Part shown: positions 14,001 through 25,401 of the stretch, piece after piece | How positions within the stretch are numbered: the first letter of the stretch is position 1 | Layout of the letters: each line of letters begins with the position of its first letter | Program-made: the position numbers and the translations under genes | The notes under the pieces: model-generated | Told to the model about the DNA's origin: nothing | What the model saw: the letters and a program-made list of their open reading frames with translations, nothing else | The model's database searches: none | NCBI GenBank assembly: GCA_017562135.1 | Contig: QEYB01000338.1 | Location: 248,001-312,000, forward strand | DNA length: 64,000 nucleotides | Reading direction: 5' to 3' | Source of the DNA: Dipylidium caninum | Taxonomy: Eukaryota > Platyhelminthes > Cestoda > Cyclophyllidea > Dipylidiidae

Positions 14001-17000
14001 TTTTAAGGGTTGTTCGGTATGCTACTCATGTGTCATTAGCGAAATTGAGCATGGTCAAACTACTGGGACTCTCCTTGTTAATCCGGTTCTCCTCACAACT
14101 ACTCGTAGCACTCAACAATTTCATTGGTAAGGAGAAATAAAATCGCCTCCGTGGCAATTCCCGTGGTTAAAAATTTTATTTATTTTTATCATTTGTCCAC
14201 ATGCTAATTTAATGGACTCTGTGATTAAAATGGACTCTCATGGTGACATTCCTACGGGCAAGCAGGTAATATGGCAAAAGTGCACACTTAGATTGTCGAA
14301 GCCGATTGAATTCTAGAAGACTCCATTTTGCAGAGCAGCCAATTATTCGCCAAATTGGTTTCTTTCCAGCTCCTTTCTGAACACAAGTCAAAGCATTGAC
14401 AAGGTGACAGAAAGTGAAGTGACCACAGCGCACACCCTAAAGGTTGCCCTTCTAACTTTCACCATTCCCATTTGTATTTTGACCCGGTCTATTGCCTGTC
14501 AGTCGAAATGTTTCGGCCTCGAATTTGCAAGGCAACGCATAAAAATTTTGACTCTCTTTGTGATCTGGCAATGACACCTTCGACATCCATTTGGCATCTG
14601 TCCCATACCTAAGCGAGATCTGCCACCCATTGAATGACACGCCTTCATTTGTAATGAAGTGCTTCGGCTGTTTCGAGTCAGAATATCCTCTTATCCGACA
14701 AATTTATCAGTGACAAAATATAATGAGACCGGACATTATCGCACGAATGAGTGCTTCTTACACATCCGAATGGCCGCCATCCGGGGATCAGTTGAGGCAA
14801 ACATGCACATTTCCATGGAATCGAAAATGGTTTCATTTTCCTTTTAAGGTAAGTTGAATCAGTGCTTATAGAGAAAACCTTGACTTAGGAAGAGCGCTTC
14901 ACCAAACCGAGCTTCAATGATGTAAGGCGGGTTCAAACTCTCTTTCGTCATAGCTAGAAGCACGGTCGTGTTCACTCTGACGACCTGTAAAATTACTTAA
15001 CGAGGAAAAATCTCTTCCTATATTTTGACAAAAATCTTGTTTCACGAACCCAATCAGTCAACTCTTATGTTAATGGTGAGGAGCGATTTGTGCGGAGGAC
15101 AATTCTATTATATCATTGTCAAATCCAGAATATTCCAAACGTCTTCCTCTCCTTGGGTGTTAAACTTTCCCTGAGACTATAATCCGATGAAGGCATGTCT
15201 AGACACATTTCGTGAATGGTTGAATTGTCATTTAAAGAGAAAGCCACTAAAAATGTTTTTTGCCTGCGATAGCTTCGGGCAAATGCATTTTCTAACTGCT
15301 GACGTCAGAAGTATTCGTAAGAATTTAATGAAAAATGTACACTTTTCTGATTCACACTTGATCGAGTGCGCTATAGTTTCAGCCTGTGGATCTCCCAGCT
15401 TTTTGGCATGCTTGCCAAAAACCCTTGTAAACCCGCCCTTCACTCTCGACTTCATGGACGATTCTGTGGGGCGAATGATTCCAACCAGCCTGAAAAATGA
15501 TCCGGATTCGGTTAGTAACCCTCGGATATCCGCAAGGTCCTCAAAGAACGCGTTAAGGTGGGCATTTGGGTAGACTTATGGTCGCCTCAGTCGAGATTGG
15601 ACGTTGTCAATGCGGTCTTAGGGTAGCAAGTTAAAGTTTAGCGAAACGAGTTTATTTTCTTCAACTAACCGGCTCAAATCCTCCCATGTCATTTTTTCTA
15701 AGGGTAGTTGTCGAAAGCTCTCCTCTGGTGTTTTATTTTCAACTCGTTGTCCTATTATTTTAACCAGAATTAAGAAGCACAAATTTGCAATGAGAGCTTT
15801 CGTTCAGCGAACATCACCAGCCAAAGGAGACATACGTTCGTTAGGGATAAAATTCATTTTACCTCTTCAGCTGTTCCACTGCGGTCTACAGACACTTCTT
15901 CCTACAAAAGTTGGGCTGAGTCCCTAACCTATCCCGTCAATGCACAACGGCAGCTTAGTTTGTCCATAGTACCCCCAGCCTCAAGGTCTCCGGTACCAGT
16001 TACAAATAGGACTCAGGGCAATGCTTTGCCTCAAGAAATCAGAGAATTGAGCGCCTTCAGCCTCAACGATCTCTTTTTGTTATGCGGTCACCTTATCTTC
16101 CTCCCCATCTGACAAAGGCTGTCGATTCAGTTCGGACGCGAAATGCGCGTTCCCATTGTTTTTCTCCCTCCATATGAATCAACATTTGCCTTCGTCGAAA
16201 GTAAGAGAAATTATCAAAGAAAACAAATGCTGTTGCTATAGAACGGGGCAGATGTAATCTCTAGTAAGGTCGGCCACAGTGGCCGCCGTGGCGCCTACCA
16301 GAAAAGCACTTTTTACTAAAATGTCAGGGTGTTCATGACCAAACAATTGTCCGACCGTCCTATTCTGGTTTATTTGGGCTGTTTACCGCGTTGAGTTCTG
16401 CGGCAACGGTCACGATGTAAATTTTCCAGTCAGTTTGGAATTCCATTTTAAGGAAATGCGAGGAATAACTTAATTTCTATCGCCCGAATGGGCGGCAATA
16501 AGTGACACCGTGACAGTCACAGTAAGCTTATAATCGGCAGGTGAGGTCTATTAACCTTCGAGTTACCTTATTCCTAACTAACAAGGACGAGGATTTCGGT
16601 TGAATTTGGAGGGAAACGAGTCTAAAGTAAGCCAGCCATTATTACAATAGTATTCATGAGCAAAGATTTGCCACCTTAGACATCCTCAAGTTCCGTCATC
16701 ATCCTAACATCCACTCTATGAGGTCTGTCGTTAAAAGATTCACGGTACCCACTCACCTAAGTTGCAAACTTAGAAGCAGATACACCTGCTCAACGGTGGA
16801 ATCATATTTGTTGTATTCAGACCGCGATCGGGACTTGTCTTACCTTTCAGTGAAACAAATTATTTGTTCCTACACTTGCCTCTTTCTAGAAGATTTATCT
16901 GAATTGCCAAGGGAAGGCTTTAAATTTTAGTGTGATGGGAGAAATTATTTCGAGCCAACACAAATAAAAACACTCCCACAACCACACAGCACTTAACCCA

Positions 17001-17649
17001 CAAAATACCTGCCATGCCGCTTAAAATTAAAACGATCAGTGGGGGGCCGTAAACTCTCCAAAATTCCACTGCAGGCCAAAATTCATTTGCGGCCATTATC
17101 TCGCCTCTTTGTGGTCATCCTGTAGGCCAAAACGGCTCTAGCATAAATGATATTGCTACATTTGCATCGAATGTGGGCTAAATAAATGCCAAACTGCCAT
17201 AGCAGAGCCTGCAATCACATTATGCAGTGTTCGAAATAGCGATTTGGGGTGATTTTGATCGAATTGAAGGGTAGGGACGAAATTATAATGAGATTCACCT
17301 TTCCAGTGCATATGATTCAATGACAGATTAGGCACTGGAGGACACATATGACTTTATAAAAGAAGGGAGGAGATTTAAAGGTCCATGCTCTTCCATAGAA
17401 ATAGCGAAAGTGTAACGAAGGATGCCAACAGAACAAATCACATCAAAATGAACATTGGGTACTCAGATGAGTATATTGGGAATCACGAACGTGGGACTCG
17501 TTTTCATAAAACATCTCGACACAGAATGGGCCATCTCGTTGCAAAGTTAGGTCTGCTATGTGCTAATGATTACATCGTCATTACTTCAGTCATTCTCCAT
17601 CCAAAGAGTCGCGAATTCGTAATCTGAACATGATTCCACCGATTTCGAT
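11011..17649. other. gene-free stretch left of the inverted repeat
   Basis: Scattered short open frames on both strands (longest 128 codons at 15187-15573), none recognisable. No tandem array of note. Confidence 0.5.
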
Positions 17650-18926
17650 AACGACCACAATACCAAGGACAACTTAATGGCGCGATGCTCTCTCCTCCAA
17701 CTGCTCCACGAACTCGTGAAAACGTCCACTGGGTAAGGAAGGGCTGTTAGAGACACCCATAGCGTTAACTCTATGGCTATCTCTTGTTCTCCACGTCCCG
17801 CCCGCCTTCCCCTCCACGAAAACACGGCTCCAATGAGACTCTTGCACGGTGCAGATGAAGATGGAGAGAGGTTGCTCTCACATTCCTCTCTCTGTTCCCC
17901 CCACCAACAGGCTACGCCATTTTCAACGAAGCATGTGTGTCCGTCGCTTCAAATAAGCTTCGAGTTCACCTCACCTAGGGCTGATAACCTTCATTAGCCT
18001 CGTGAAAGGAAAGTCATCGTGTTTGTTCGTGTCAAGTCGAAAGGCACTTATCTCCCACCTCACGTTGGGAGAAAGCGTGAATCTAGAGGACATATTCGTC
18101 CTTATCGCCCAGTGGTCACGCGAGCGCATCAAGGAGAAAGGAAATGGGATCGAGTTCCCGTCCCATTTACGAATCCGCTTCTCATGCCTGAAACCTCACC
18201 ACGCCCCAGTTATCGTGCCCCCTTCACTGATCCCAAGCCGGCGCGGAGATGGGCCTAGCGAAGGTGGCCGGGCAGGAGGACAGCTTCGAGGGGCAAAGGC
18301 GAGAAGTGCCACCATCTCCCTTAGGACTGCACGCAAACCGTCCGTTTCTCTGCTCTGCCACAATACTGCCCCAGAGGAGAGCACAATGTGGTTGCCATCG
18401 AGCACCGGATATTGTCGGAAACATCGTGCTTCTCCAGTAAGAGCTCTTGCCATTCAGCACCCTTGGCGCCAGATCTCTTCTCCTCGGGGTAATCTGGGCA
18501 AAGACCCACACCGACCACTGCATCGCGCCACAACATTTCGCCATTCATACAGAGCAATGCACAACTGCAAGACCCAGTGGTTTGGTAGGCAGACAAAGGA
18601 AAGGGGGCTCACCACACACTCTCGAACAGCTTTCCCTTTGCGTCTGCTTCCTTGTCCGCAGCTCTTTGGAGAACTTGTTCACGTGAATAATCCGCCCTCA
18701 CAGACGCACCAAAGAGTATCCACTGCAGCGTGTTTTCCTCCCACACCGCACATACAACACGTCACTGTGGAACGCTTCTCCAACCGCAAAAGTACCCTTT
18801 CGCACCCATTCGTACCCTTTCATACGCATTCGTACGCATTCACCCACGCACGCACCTGGACAGACTCGAGCATTAATAATTCAGTGCCGAAGACAGGCGA
18901 CCCGCCTATCTGCACGTCCTTCCTGC

Positions 18927-18970
18927 CACCCCCCCACCCTCCCCCACCCCCACCCCCACCCCACCACCCC
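18927..18970. repeat. C-rich (CACCC/CCCCA) tract in left arm
   Basis: A run of CACCC and CCCCA units about 44 bases long. The matching place in the right arm (about 43345-43370) is much shorter, so the tract has expanded or shrunk since duplication. Confidence 0.85.
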
Positions 18971-19040
18971 ATGCGTGAAACCGTATTTCGGCCAGGCCGC
19001 CGCCTCATCTTCGCCATTGTGGCGGCTTCACCCCTGATGC

Positions 19041-19086
19041 GACGCGTGAGCGTGGTGAGTGTGGTGAGCGGGTGAGCGGGTGAGCG
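19041..19086. repeat. GTGAGCGG minisatellite in left arm
   Basis: Imperfect units of GTGAGCGTG/GTGAGCGG. The right-arm counterpart at about 43225-43265 reads CACGCTCAC-type units in a different number. Confidence 0.75.
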
Positions 19087-20438
19087 CTGCCAACGCCGAG
19101 TGGCGACTGCAGTCCACACCACTCTTCCCAAAGTAGGTGCTCCCCATCACTCGTGGGAGGCATTTGGTGAGCATCGTGTTGCAGCGACTTACTGCCATTT
19201 CGATGTGGAGGTGGATGCAACTCCACACCTCTCCCCACGCCACATATCAAATTTCAGGTAGCAACAAAAAAGTCCTACTCGAAGTGCTGAAGTAAATGTC
19301 CTCCGCATTTTTTCCTCACGAAACAAGTTGTTCTTGTTTTTCGGCGGCGAAAACCCTCGTGCGTTCTATTTATTCACGCGCGACGACGAACAGGGAGTGG
19401 GTGGGAAGAAGGCTAGGAAACGCTGTGGCGACAAACTCTCTCAGACCCACAAGGCACTTCCTCTGAACTCGTTTAAAGGCCACTTTCTGCCCAGTTGATT
19501 TCTGCCCAGTTGACCGCTGCTCCAATTGAAGGCGTGCGATTGCCATACACGCGAAAGGAGGTGCACAAAGAGATGTGTCGATTGAGAGGAGAGGAATCTG
19601 TCGTCGCTCTCCTTATTCAGGTGCTCAAGAGAGTTTCCTCTTGAAGCCCTTCAAGCCGGCATTCGCAGATGTTGCACCAGTTCATGAACGCTCGTGTGCA
19701 ACAATGCACGATTTTGCCTCAAGTGGGTGCGTTCTGTTGAGATGGAAACGGAGCTGTGTGCGTTTAAGCACTGATTTGGTAATCTCAGGGAAGTTGGGAA
19801 GTTTGGAAATTGCAAAGAAGCAGCCAATTGTTGAGACGATTCCCCCAGTCGAGTATTATGGTCTCATCTGCCGCATGTTGTCCCTCAGGTCGAGGAATTT
19901 ATTCTCCTTCCGTGAACCTCCGAATACTATTCTAACCTACGCTAGACCGAAATGCAGCTGAAGGAATTTCCATGTGATCCGAAGAATATAACAACGCCTC
20001 CAAGAGATTGCGTCACTCTCATTGCTTCCTGAGCAAACAGAGAACCAGTGCCAATGATTTTCTGGTTTCCCTACCCACCGGCTCGACCGCGAACCTACTT
20101 CGTTCCATCGCACGATATCTCACTTACCTCCATTCGGTGCTTGAGTTCTGCCAGAGACTGACGACCACGCACATCTCCGCGCATCACTTGAATGCGCGTT
20201 GCCGCTCCCTCCAACCCTCACTTGCCATCCTTCACTCGCCCTCAACCATCACAGTCCACTTTTCGTGCTCGTCACTACACTGCTTTCCATGCTATCAGCT
20301 GGACAACTAGTGAGGCTCTCAACGGAGTTTCCTTGACGAAGGGGGTTGTGTGCTGTCAGCAAATCACTCTTTCCACCATCCCCGTCGAATTCTCCCATCT
20401 GACATTCTGTCACCCCCACGCACCACCAATAGCCCAAT

Positions 20439-20510
20439 CCTCACCTCACCTCACCTCATCTCACCTCACCTCACCTCACCACACCTCACCACACCCCACC
20501 CCATCCACTC
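20439..20510. repeat. CTCAC pentamer array in left arm
   Basis: About 14 imperfect CTCAC units. Its counterpart in the right arm is the GTGAG array at about 41830-41888. Confidence 0.85.
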
Positions 20511-20532
20511 CATCCCACCTCTCTTCTTCTCA

Positions 20533-20534
<2 letters not shown>

Positions 20535-20564
<30 letters not shown>

Positions 20565-20570
20565 CTTCTT
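20535..20570. repeat. (CTT)12 microsatellite in left arm
   Basis: Twelve CTT units. The right-arm counterpart is a GAA array at 41764-41812. Confidence 0.92.
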
Positions 20571-21790
20571 TCCTCTACACTTCATTCTGAGCCACGCGGC
20601 GCCAGGGTGGTACCACAGTCTCCCGGTAGGAGTGTCGGTGGTCGATCCTGAGGTGAGGAGATCGGCGCGGTTGACGAAATTATTCACCACGGTGGGAGTG
20701 GAGTCGTGGTGGCCGACCCAAATTGGTTGCGAGAGTGCCACCCCACGTACGTGGTGTTGGGTAATGCGCGGAGTGCCGCTACTTCTCCCCAAGTGAAGCC
20801 AGTTGTATCGAGGCATGCTGTGATGAAGGAGCGGGCCCAACATCGCCGTGCCAGACACGCACTTGCACATCTCCGTTGGCGCTCCAATCGGCTGAGGAAA
20901 GCGAATCATCTGAAAAGAGTGTCCATGCAAGACAAAGAAAGGGGCCTGCTGCGCAGACGGGGAAGAGAATCGTCTCTCCGATTTTGTCCATTTCGCATGT
21001 CTCACGTCCACACTTTCCATGCCCCTCAAATCCCCACTTTGGGCGTGACTTTCGTTGTCCTCTCAACAGCCTTTCTTCGCAAGCAAACACTTTCAGTTGA
21101 CACGGTTCTTAACATTCCTCTCCATTTGCGCTATTTCATTCGAGGCGGTGAGCACATCCCCTCTCCTCCCCACTTCCCTGCGACTCAGCCGTTTTTGCTT
21201 TCCTAAGTTTGCAGTTCGTCTTCAAATAGCTAACACTTCTTCGCCGAAAGGGGAGGTGCTCTATCAACCCGAAACACAGTTTCCCTGATGGTGACTAAAT
21301 GCCTCTGCGTTCGTGAAGGCAAATGACAAAGTTTTGCAAGAACCAATATGACCGCCATGGCTTCTTGCAAGAACCCACAAACGAGTTACGTGAGCGAATC
21401 GTTGACATGCACGAGTATTGGAACGCCAGTTGCTACCGTGTCTGTTGGGCCGAAGGTGGCGCGGACGAGGCTATTTCACGAAGGCTGGTTGGATGTCAGC
21501 AGTGCACATCTGGAGACATCGTATGCTCCTCCGGCGGCCACAGGGACAGTGTCTCCTCCTGCTCGGGAAATGCAAGGAAAGGCTTTCGACGAGGTGTAAG
21601 GCGACTCACTTATGCTCACCCAAACCACATTCACCGATTCTGCTGCACGAACTGCGAAGAGGATGTTGCTCATCCCATCGCCTATTTTTAGCTCACACAG
21701 CCACTTCGCGCCTTGAGCCCATGAGTTGGCCATCAGTCGGGAAAGGGGGACACTTTCTCCTCCGGCTCTGGTACCTGTCGTGGCTTGGCT

Positions 21791-21835
21791 TGGCGTGGCG
21801 TGGCGTGGCGTGGCGTGGCGTGGGGTGGGGTGGGG
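21791..21835. repeat. TGGCG/TGGGG pentamer array in left arm
   Basis: Six TGGCG units followed by three TGGGG units. The right-arm counterpart (about 40508-40547) consists of CGCCA units without the TGGGG block. Confidence 0.9.
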
Positions 21836-23455
21836 TGGGATGGCGTTGCCTGCCACATGGTGTCCCATGCTCACTCCTACGACCAATGGCCAGGCGGCCC
21901 ACCTTCACGTCGAGTCCACAACACAATGCTAGCTACGGCCTCTGCGCGCGCCAGTGTCGACCGGGGTAGAAATTCCTCCATTCAGGCCTCATAAGATCGA
22001 GTATTTCTAACTCGGTGAACAAGAAGTGCTAAAATGTGAGGAGCCAACACTCCTGCCAGTCTCTTCAGTTCGTACTTGCATGGCGCTGACCCTTGTGATG
22101 AAGCATGCGGGAAAGTCGACAGAGTTTTCTCATTGCCGAGGTTCAGGGGATCTGTCCCTCCCCAACATTATTCCTCAGTGGGGATCCAATTTAGCCTGCG
22201 TTACCGAAGAGAACTCGGGCAAAATGTCTCAATGTGGCAAATGAGCTGCATGTAAACTTGAGGAAGCACCTCTCCCTCCCTTTCTGCACCTCCAAAATAA
22301 CTCCATGGAACAGCTTCGTCTGGACTTTTGGTGTCATCTCCCAAATGTGTCTCCCTTCCTCCTCGCATCACTCAGTAGTCTCTTTGAGAGATGTTCTTCT
22401 TACCCTCAACAAAAAAGATCTCTTTCCTTGAAATCCACTCATCCCATCGTCGTCGATGTCGCCTCCCTTTTACTGCCAGGCAACATATATTAGCCTCTGC
22501 AGACAGAATTACTTCCCAAGATCCACTTTCATCTCCCACGTCTCATCCCTATTACCTCGTTCACTATTTCGTGTCAGACATTCGCCCCGTCTAACACACT
22601 GCCCCAGTCCTCGTGGACACTCTGCCATCGCGGCCACCGATTCCTTTGTTCTCTCTATTGGTGATACAGCAAGAAGATGAACATCGGCCAGTTACTCTCG
22701 CAGTCACAACATACCGCGATGACTCCACTGTTTACTTCATGTGCTTGGTGTGGCCCAGCGGGATGACTGGACACCGCGTGGCCTTCACTTGTGGTGCTAC
22801 AGAGTTGAGGTTGAGGGCGACGAGAGTGGCTCACTGCCTCACCTTGCAGGTGGGCGCGTGTTGACCTCCCCCTACGATCGCAACGCTTCTGACGATCAGT
22901 AGTAAGTGCAGACGAGTCGCATGATGAAGGTTTGGGCTGCACCGTTAAGAGTTGAAAGTGAATGATGGAGCGGCGAAGCTAACCAACTGCATCCGCTACT
23001 TCTATCGAAAATGCACGCTCTCGTTACCATCACCAAGCAGATTTCTCTCTGACAGTTTGCAGAGCGATTGTGCGATAAATTGTGAAAGCAGCCTCACTCA
23101 CAACGCCACCAGATTCGGTGTCGGTAGCAATACCTCTGCGATATGCGTCTCCAGTCTTTGGTGTAAACGCCTCTTTCGTCTGTTCGTCATTCTGTCTTCC
23201 CTGATAGTCTGTTTGCCAGTGGTGACTGCCGCTGTGTGGAGAATATCCTCACCATTTCAACCTTCGTGCTTATCTCCCCAAAAATAGCAAGTCAGCTCCC
23301 AATTTGGGCTTAGAATTGGGATAAGAACGCCTAGTTAGCATGGATTGCGAGATGGCAGCTGTGACAAGGCTGCGAAACGGGTGAAGAACGCACCGACCAT
23401 TGTCTCATCACCGATACTCCTCCTTTCGCTTTGCTATGTAGCCTAAGCCAAATGA

Positions 23456-23540
23456 TGCCTCGCCTCGCCTCACCTCACCTCCTCACCTCACCTCATCCAC
23501 CCAACTCCCACCCAACCCCCCAACCCCACCTTTACCTCCA
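23456..23540. repeat. CTCAC/CACCCAAC-rich array in left arm
   Basis: Imperfect units of CCTCA followed by CCCAAC-type units. The right arm keeps only a shorter version at about 38855-38920. Confidence 0.75.
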
Positions 23541-23927
23541 CTCCCCACAAGCCGCATTTGTGAAAACTGTGTCGACAACGGTGTCATGCATGTCAGGGGA
23601 GGAGTGGTTAAAGACATCTAAAGAAGCACTTGCTCCTGTCCAGCTCCTGCCCCCTTTTGCGAGTTCCTCATTATAACAAGCATACTTCCTGTTTGCACTC
23701 TTCGCCTTGTCCAAACTGAGGTGTCCTTCTGATTGCGCCGACACTCATCCACCGCACACAAACTCGCTCCAAATTCCAAGGTGCCATCCAAACTCTGGAC
23801 GCACAGTTAATGCACGCAAAATTATTCATTAGATCACAAGTCAGCTGATGACAGATGAGGAAAAGCATTCAAGCCTGAAATGCCTGTCTGTCAAACGGTT
23901 GGCGTCGACGAGTCTGGGACATTGGGC

Positions 23928-23962
23928 GCATCTCGCATCCCGCATCTCGCATCCCGCAACAC
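23928..23962. repeat. CGCATCTCGCATCC repeat in left arm
   Basis: Alternating CGCATCT and CGCATCC heptamers. The right-arm counterpart is at about 38419-38456. Confidence 0.8.
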
Positions 23963-24492
23963 GGTGAGAGTGTTGAGCACAAGCTCCACTTGTCGTTGTG
24001 CATCGACGACTGGCAGGCTCAACAGTGCCACGGGGACGAGTTGCCAACCTCAACGCACAAACACCGCCAACTGTCGTCGGTGTAGGTGTGTGTGGAGTGA
24101 GACCGACTAAGATACCCACTAAAATGTCGACGAGTTCAGGAACGAAGGCAGGTTGCAACTGTGAGAAGCTTAGTGGAGACAGGCTTTGCCCACATTGCTC
24201 GACGGCAGCGCTTCCACCCGATCTACGGATACACTTTAAGCCATGCGCGCAGTTGCCCTCCTTCACATTCACCGGGGCCTGTGTCCTACCCCCTAATCCC
24301 TCACTTCCCACTTCCATCCTGTCAGACGATAATCTACGTCTGCTTTTGATCCCACACCATCCGCGCGTGGTGACTGCCTCTTTCTCACAAACACATAACC
24401 CCACTTCACCAGCTTCCACTCCTTTCCCAACCCATCGGAAGTATGCAAACAGACGCCACAAATTCTCTCCGCTCCGCTCCTGTTCCGTTCGA

Positions 24493-24523
24493 TTCGGTTC
24501 GGTTCGGTTCGGTTCGGTTCCGG
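24493..24523. repeat. TTCGG pentamer array in left arm
   Basis: About six TTCGG units. The right-arm counterpart at 37854-37900 is longer, with CCGAA units interrupted by variants. Confidence 0.9.
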
Positions 24524-25401
24524 TTTAGTGGATTTGGATAGCCGTTTTTTTCCCTTCCTCCTCTGAGCTAACAAAGTGTCTCCGCCATCGACTTCCACCG
24601 TCTTCACTGATTTACTGCATCGCCAGAACCTGAGACCACTGCAATGGCCATGATGCAAAGTTGATGCCTCAATCACGAAGTGAGAGTGTACAACCACGAA
24701 ATGTGCCAGGTTCGAGCGGACAAATCTTATATTTCACCTCCAACCAAATGCAAGCATCCGCAGGCAGACAATGAAACGCTCCTGTTTTCACATGACTGGC
24801 GTTCACCTGTGAAACAATCCTCCTTGTTGGGGGACCTCCACACTTTTTCCTTCTGTTAGCCAGATGCAAGGCCTCTCAGAAATTGAACGCTCCTGTTTTC
24901 AGCATCCTTGTCTGGGTGACCCACCATTTTTCGAAAGCTCAATGGATGAGGAGGAAGGTGTGCATTAGCGACATTAAATTGTGCGATCCTCTCCGTGGGT
25001 TGGTCCTTTCTCATGGGCGTCATCGCCCATCTCCCTCGTACTGGTGCTGGGCGTGCGCAGAAGCACTCGACCACGCATGCTCTCACCTATACGGCCTTTA
25101 ACATGCTTCATTCACTTGCCTTTTGATATCTGCATCCTGCTAAAATGCAGTCTTGTGGTTTGTGAATGAAGTCGTTCTCCCTCACAAGGCGCCTCGCTGC
25201 GACGAGATTTGCAGGAAGTTGGCACGAGTTTTGGCCAATCATGCAGCGCACCTTTGGAAACTTTCTAAAACAACTTGTTGTTAGGGGAAGTTCAAGAGTG
25301 TAAGAGTCGTGTCATTGTGCACGTCTCCGCAATGGAGCATCAGTTTAGCTAATCGGATGGAGTGAAGGAAGAAGGCATCGGAGACGCCATGGAGTTCGTT
25401 G

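Larger units (their letters stand above)
17650..25401 (+). repeat. left arm of large inverted repeat (7.75 kb repeat unit)
   Basis: This 7752-bp segment matches the reverse complement of 37052-44620 along its whole length. Outer edge: AACGACCACA at 17650 pairs with TGTGGTCGTT ending at 44620, and outside it the flanks differ. Inner edge: AGTTCGTTG ending at 25401 pairs with CAACGAACT starting at 37052. The segment is richer in G+C than its flanks, and its plus strand is strikingly pyrimidine-rich (CTCAC, CACCC, CTT and TTCGG arrays). I recognise no protein domain. The longest open frame (18002-19075, 357 codons) is broken into different frames in the other arm, so it is not conserved as coding. 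Identity with the other arm is uneven, from near-perfect to about 88%. Confidence 0.93.

Noticed and set aside
15187..15573. 128-codon plus-strand frame
   Set aside because: No domain recognised; the length is within chance expectation for gene-free sequence of this size.
18002..19075. 357-codon open frame in the left arm, the longest in that region
   Set aside because: It is low-complexity and Pro/His/Arg-rich, has no domain, and its counterpart in the right arm is split among different frames by indels, so it is not conserved as coding.
20706..21206. 166-codon frame nearly identical in both arms
   Set aside because: The DNA is nearly identical there in every frame, and overlapping open frames exist on both strands, so frame preservation gives no evidence of coding.
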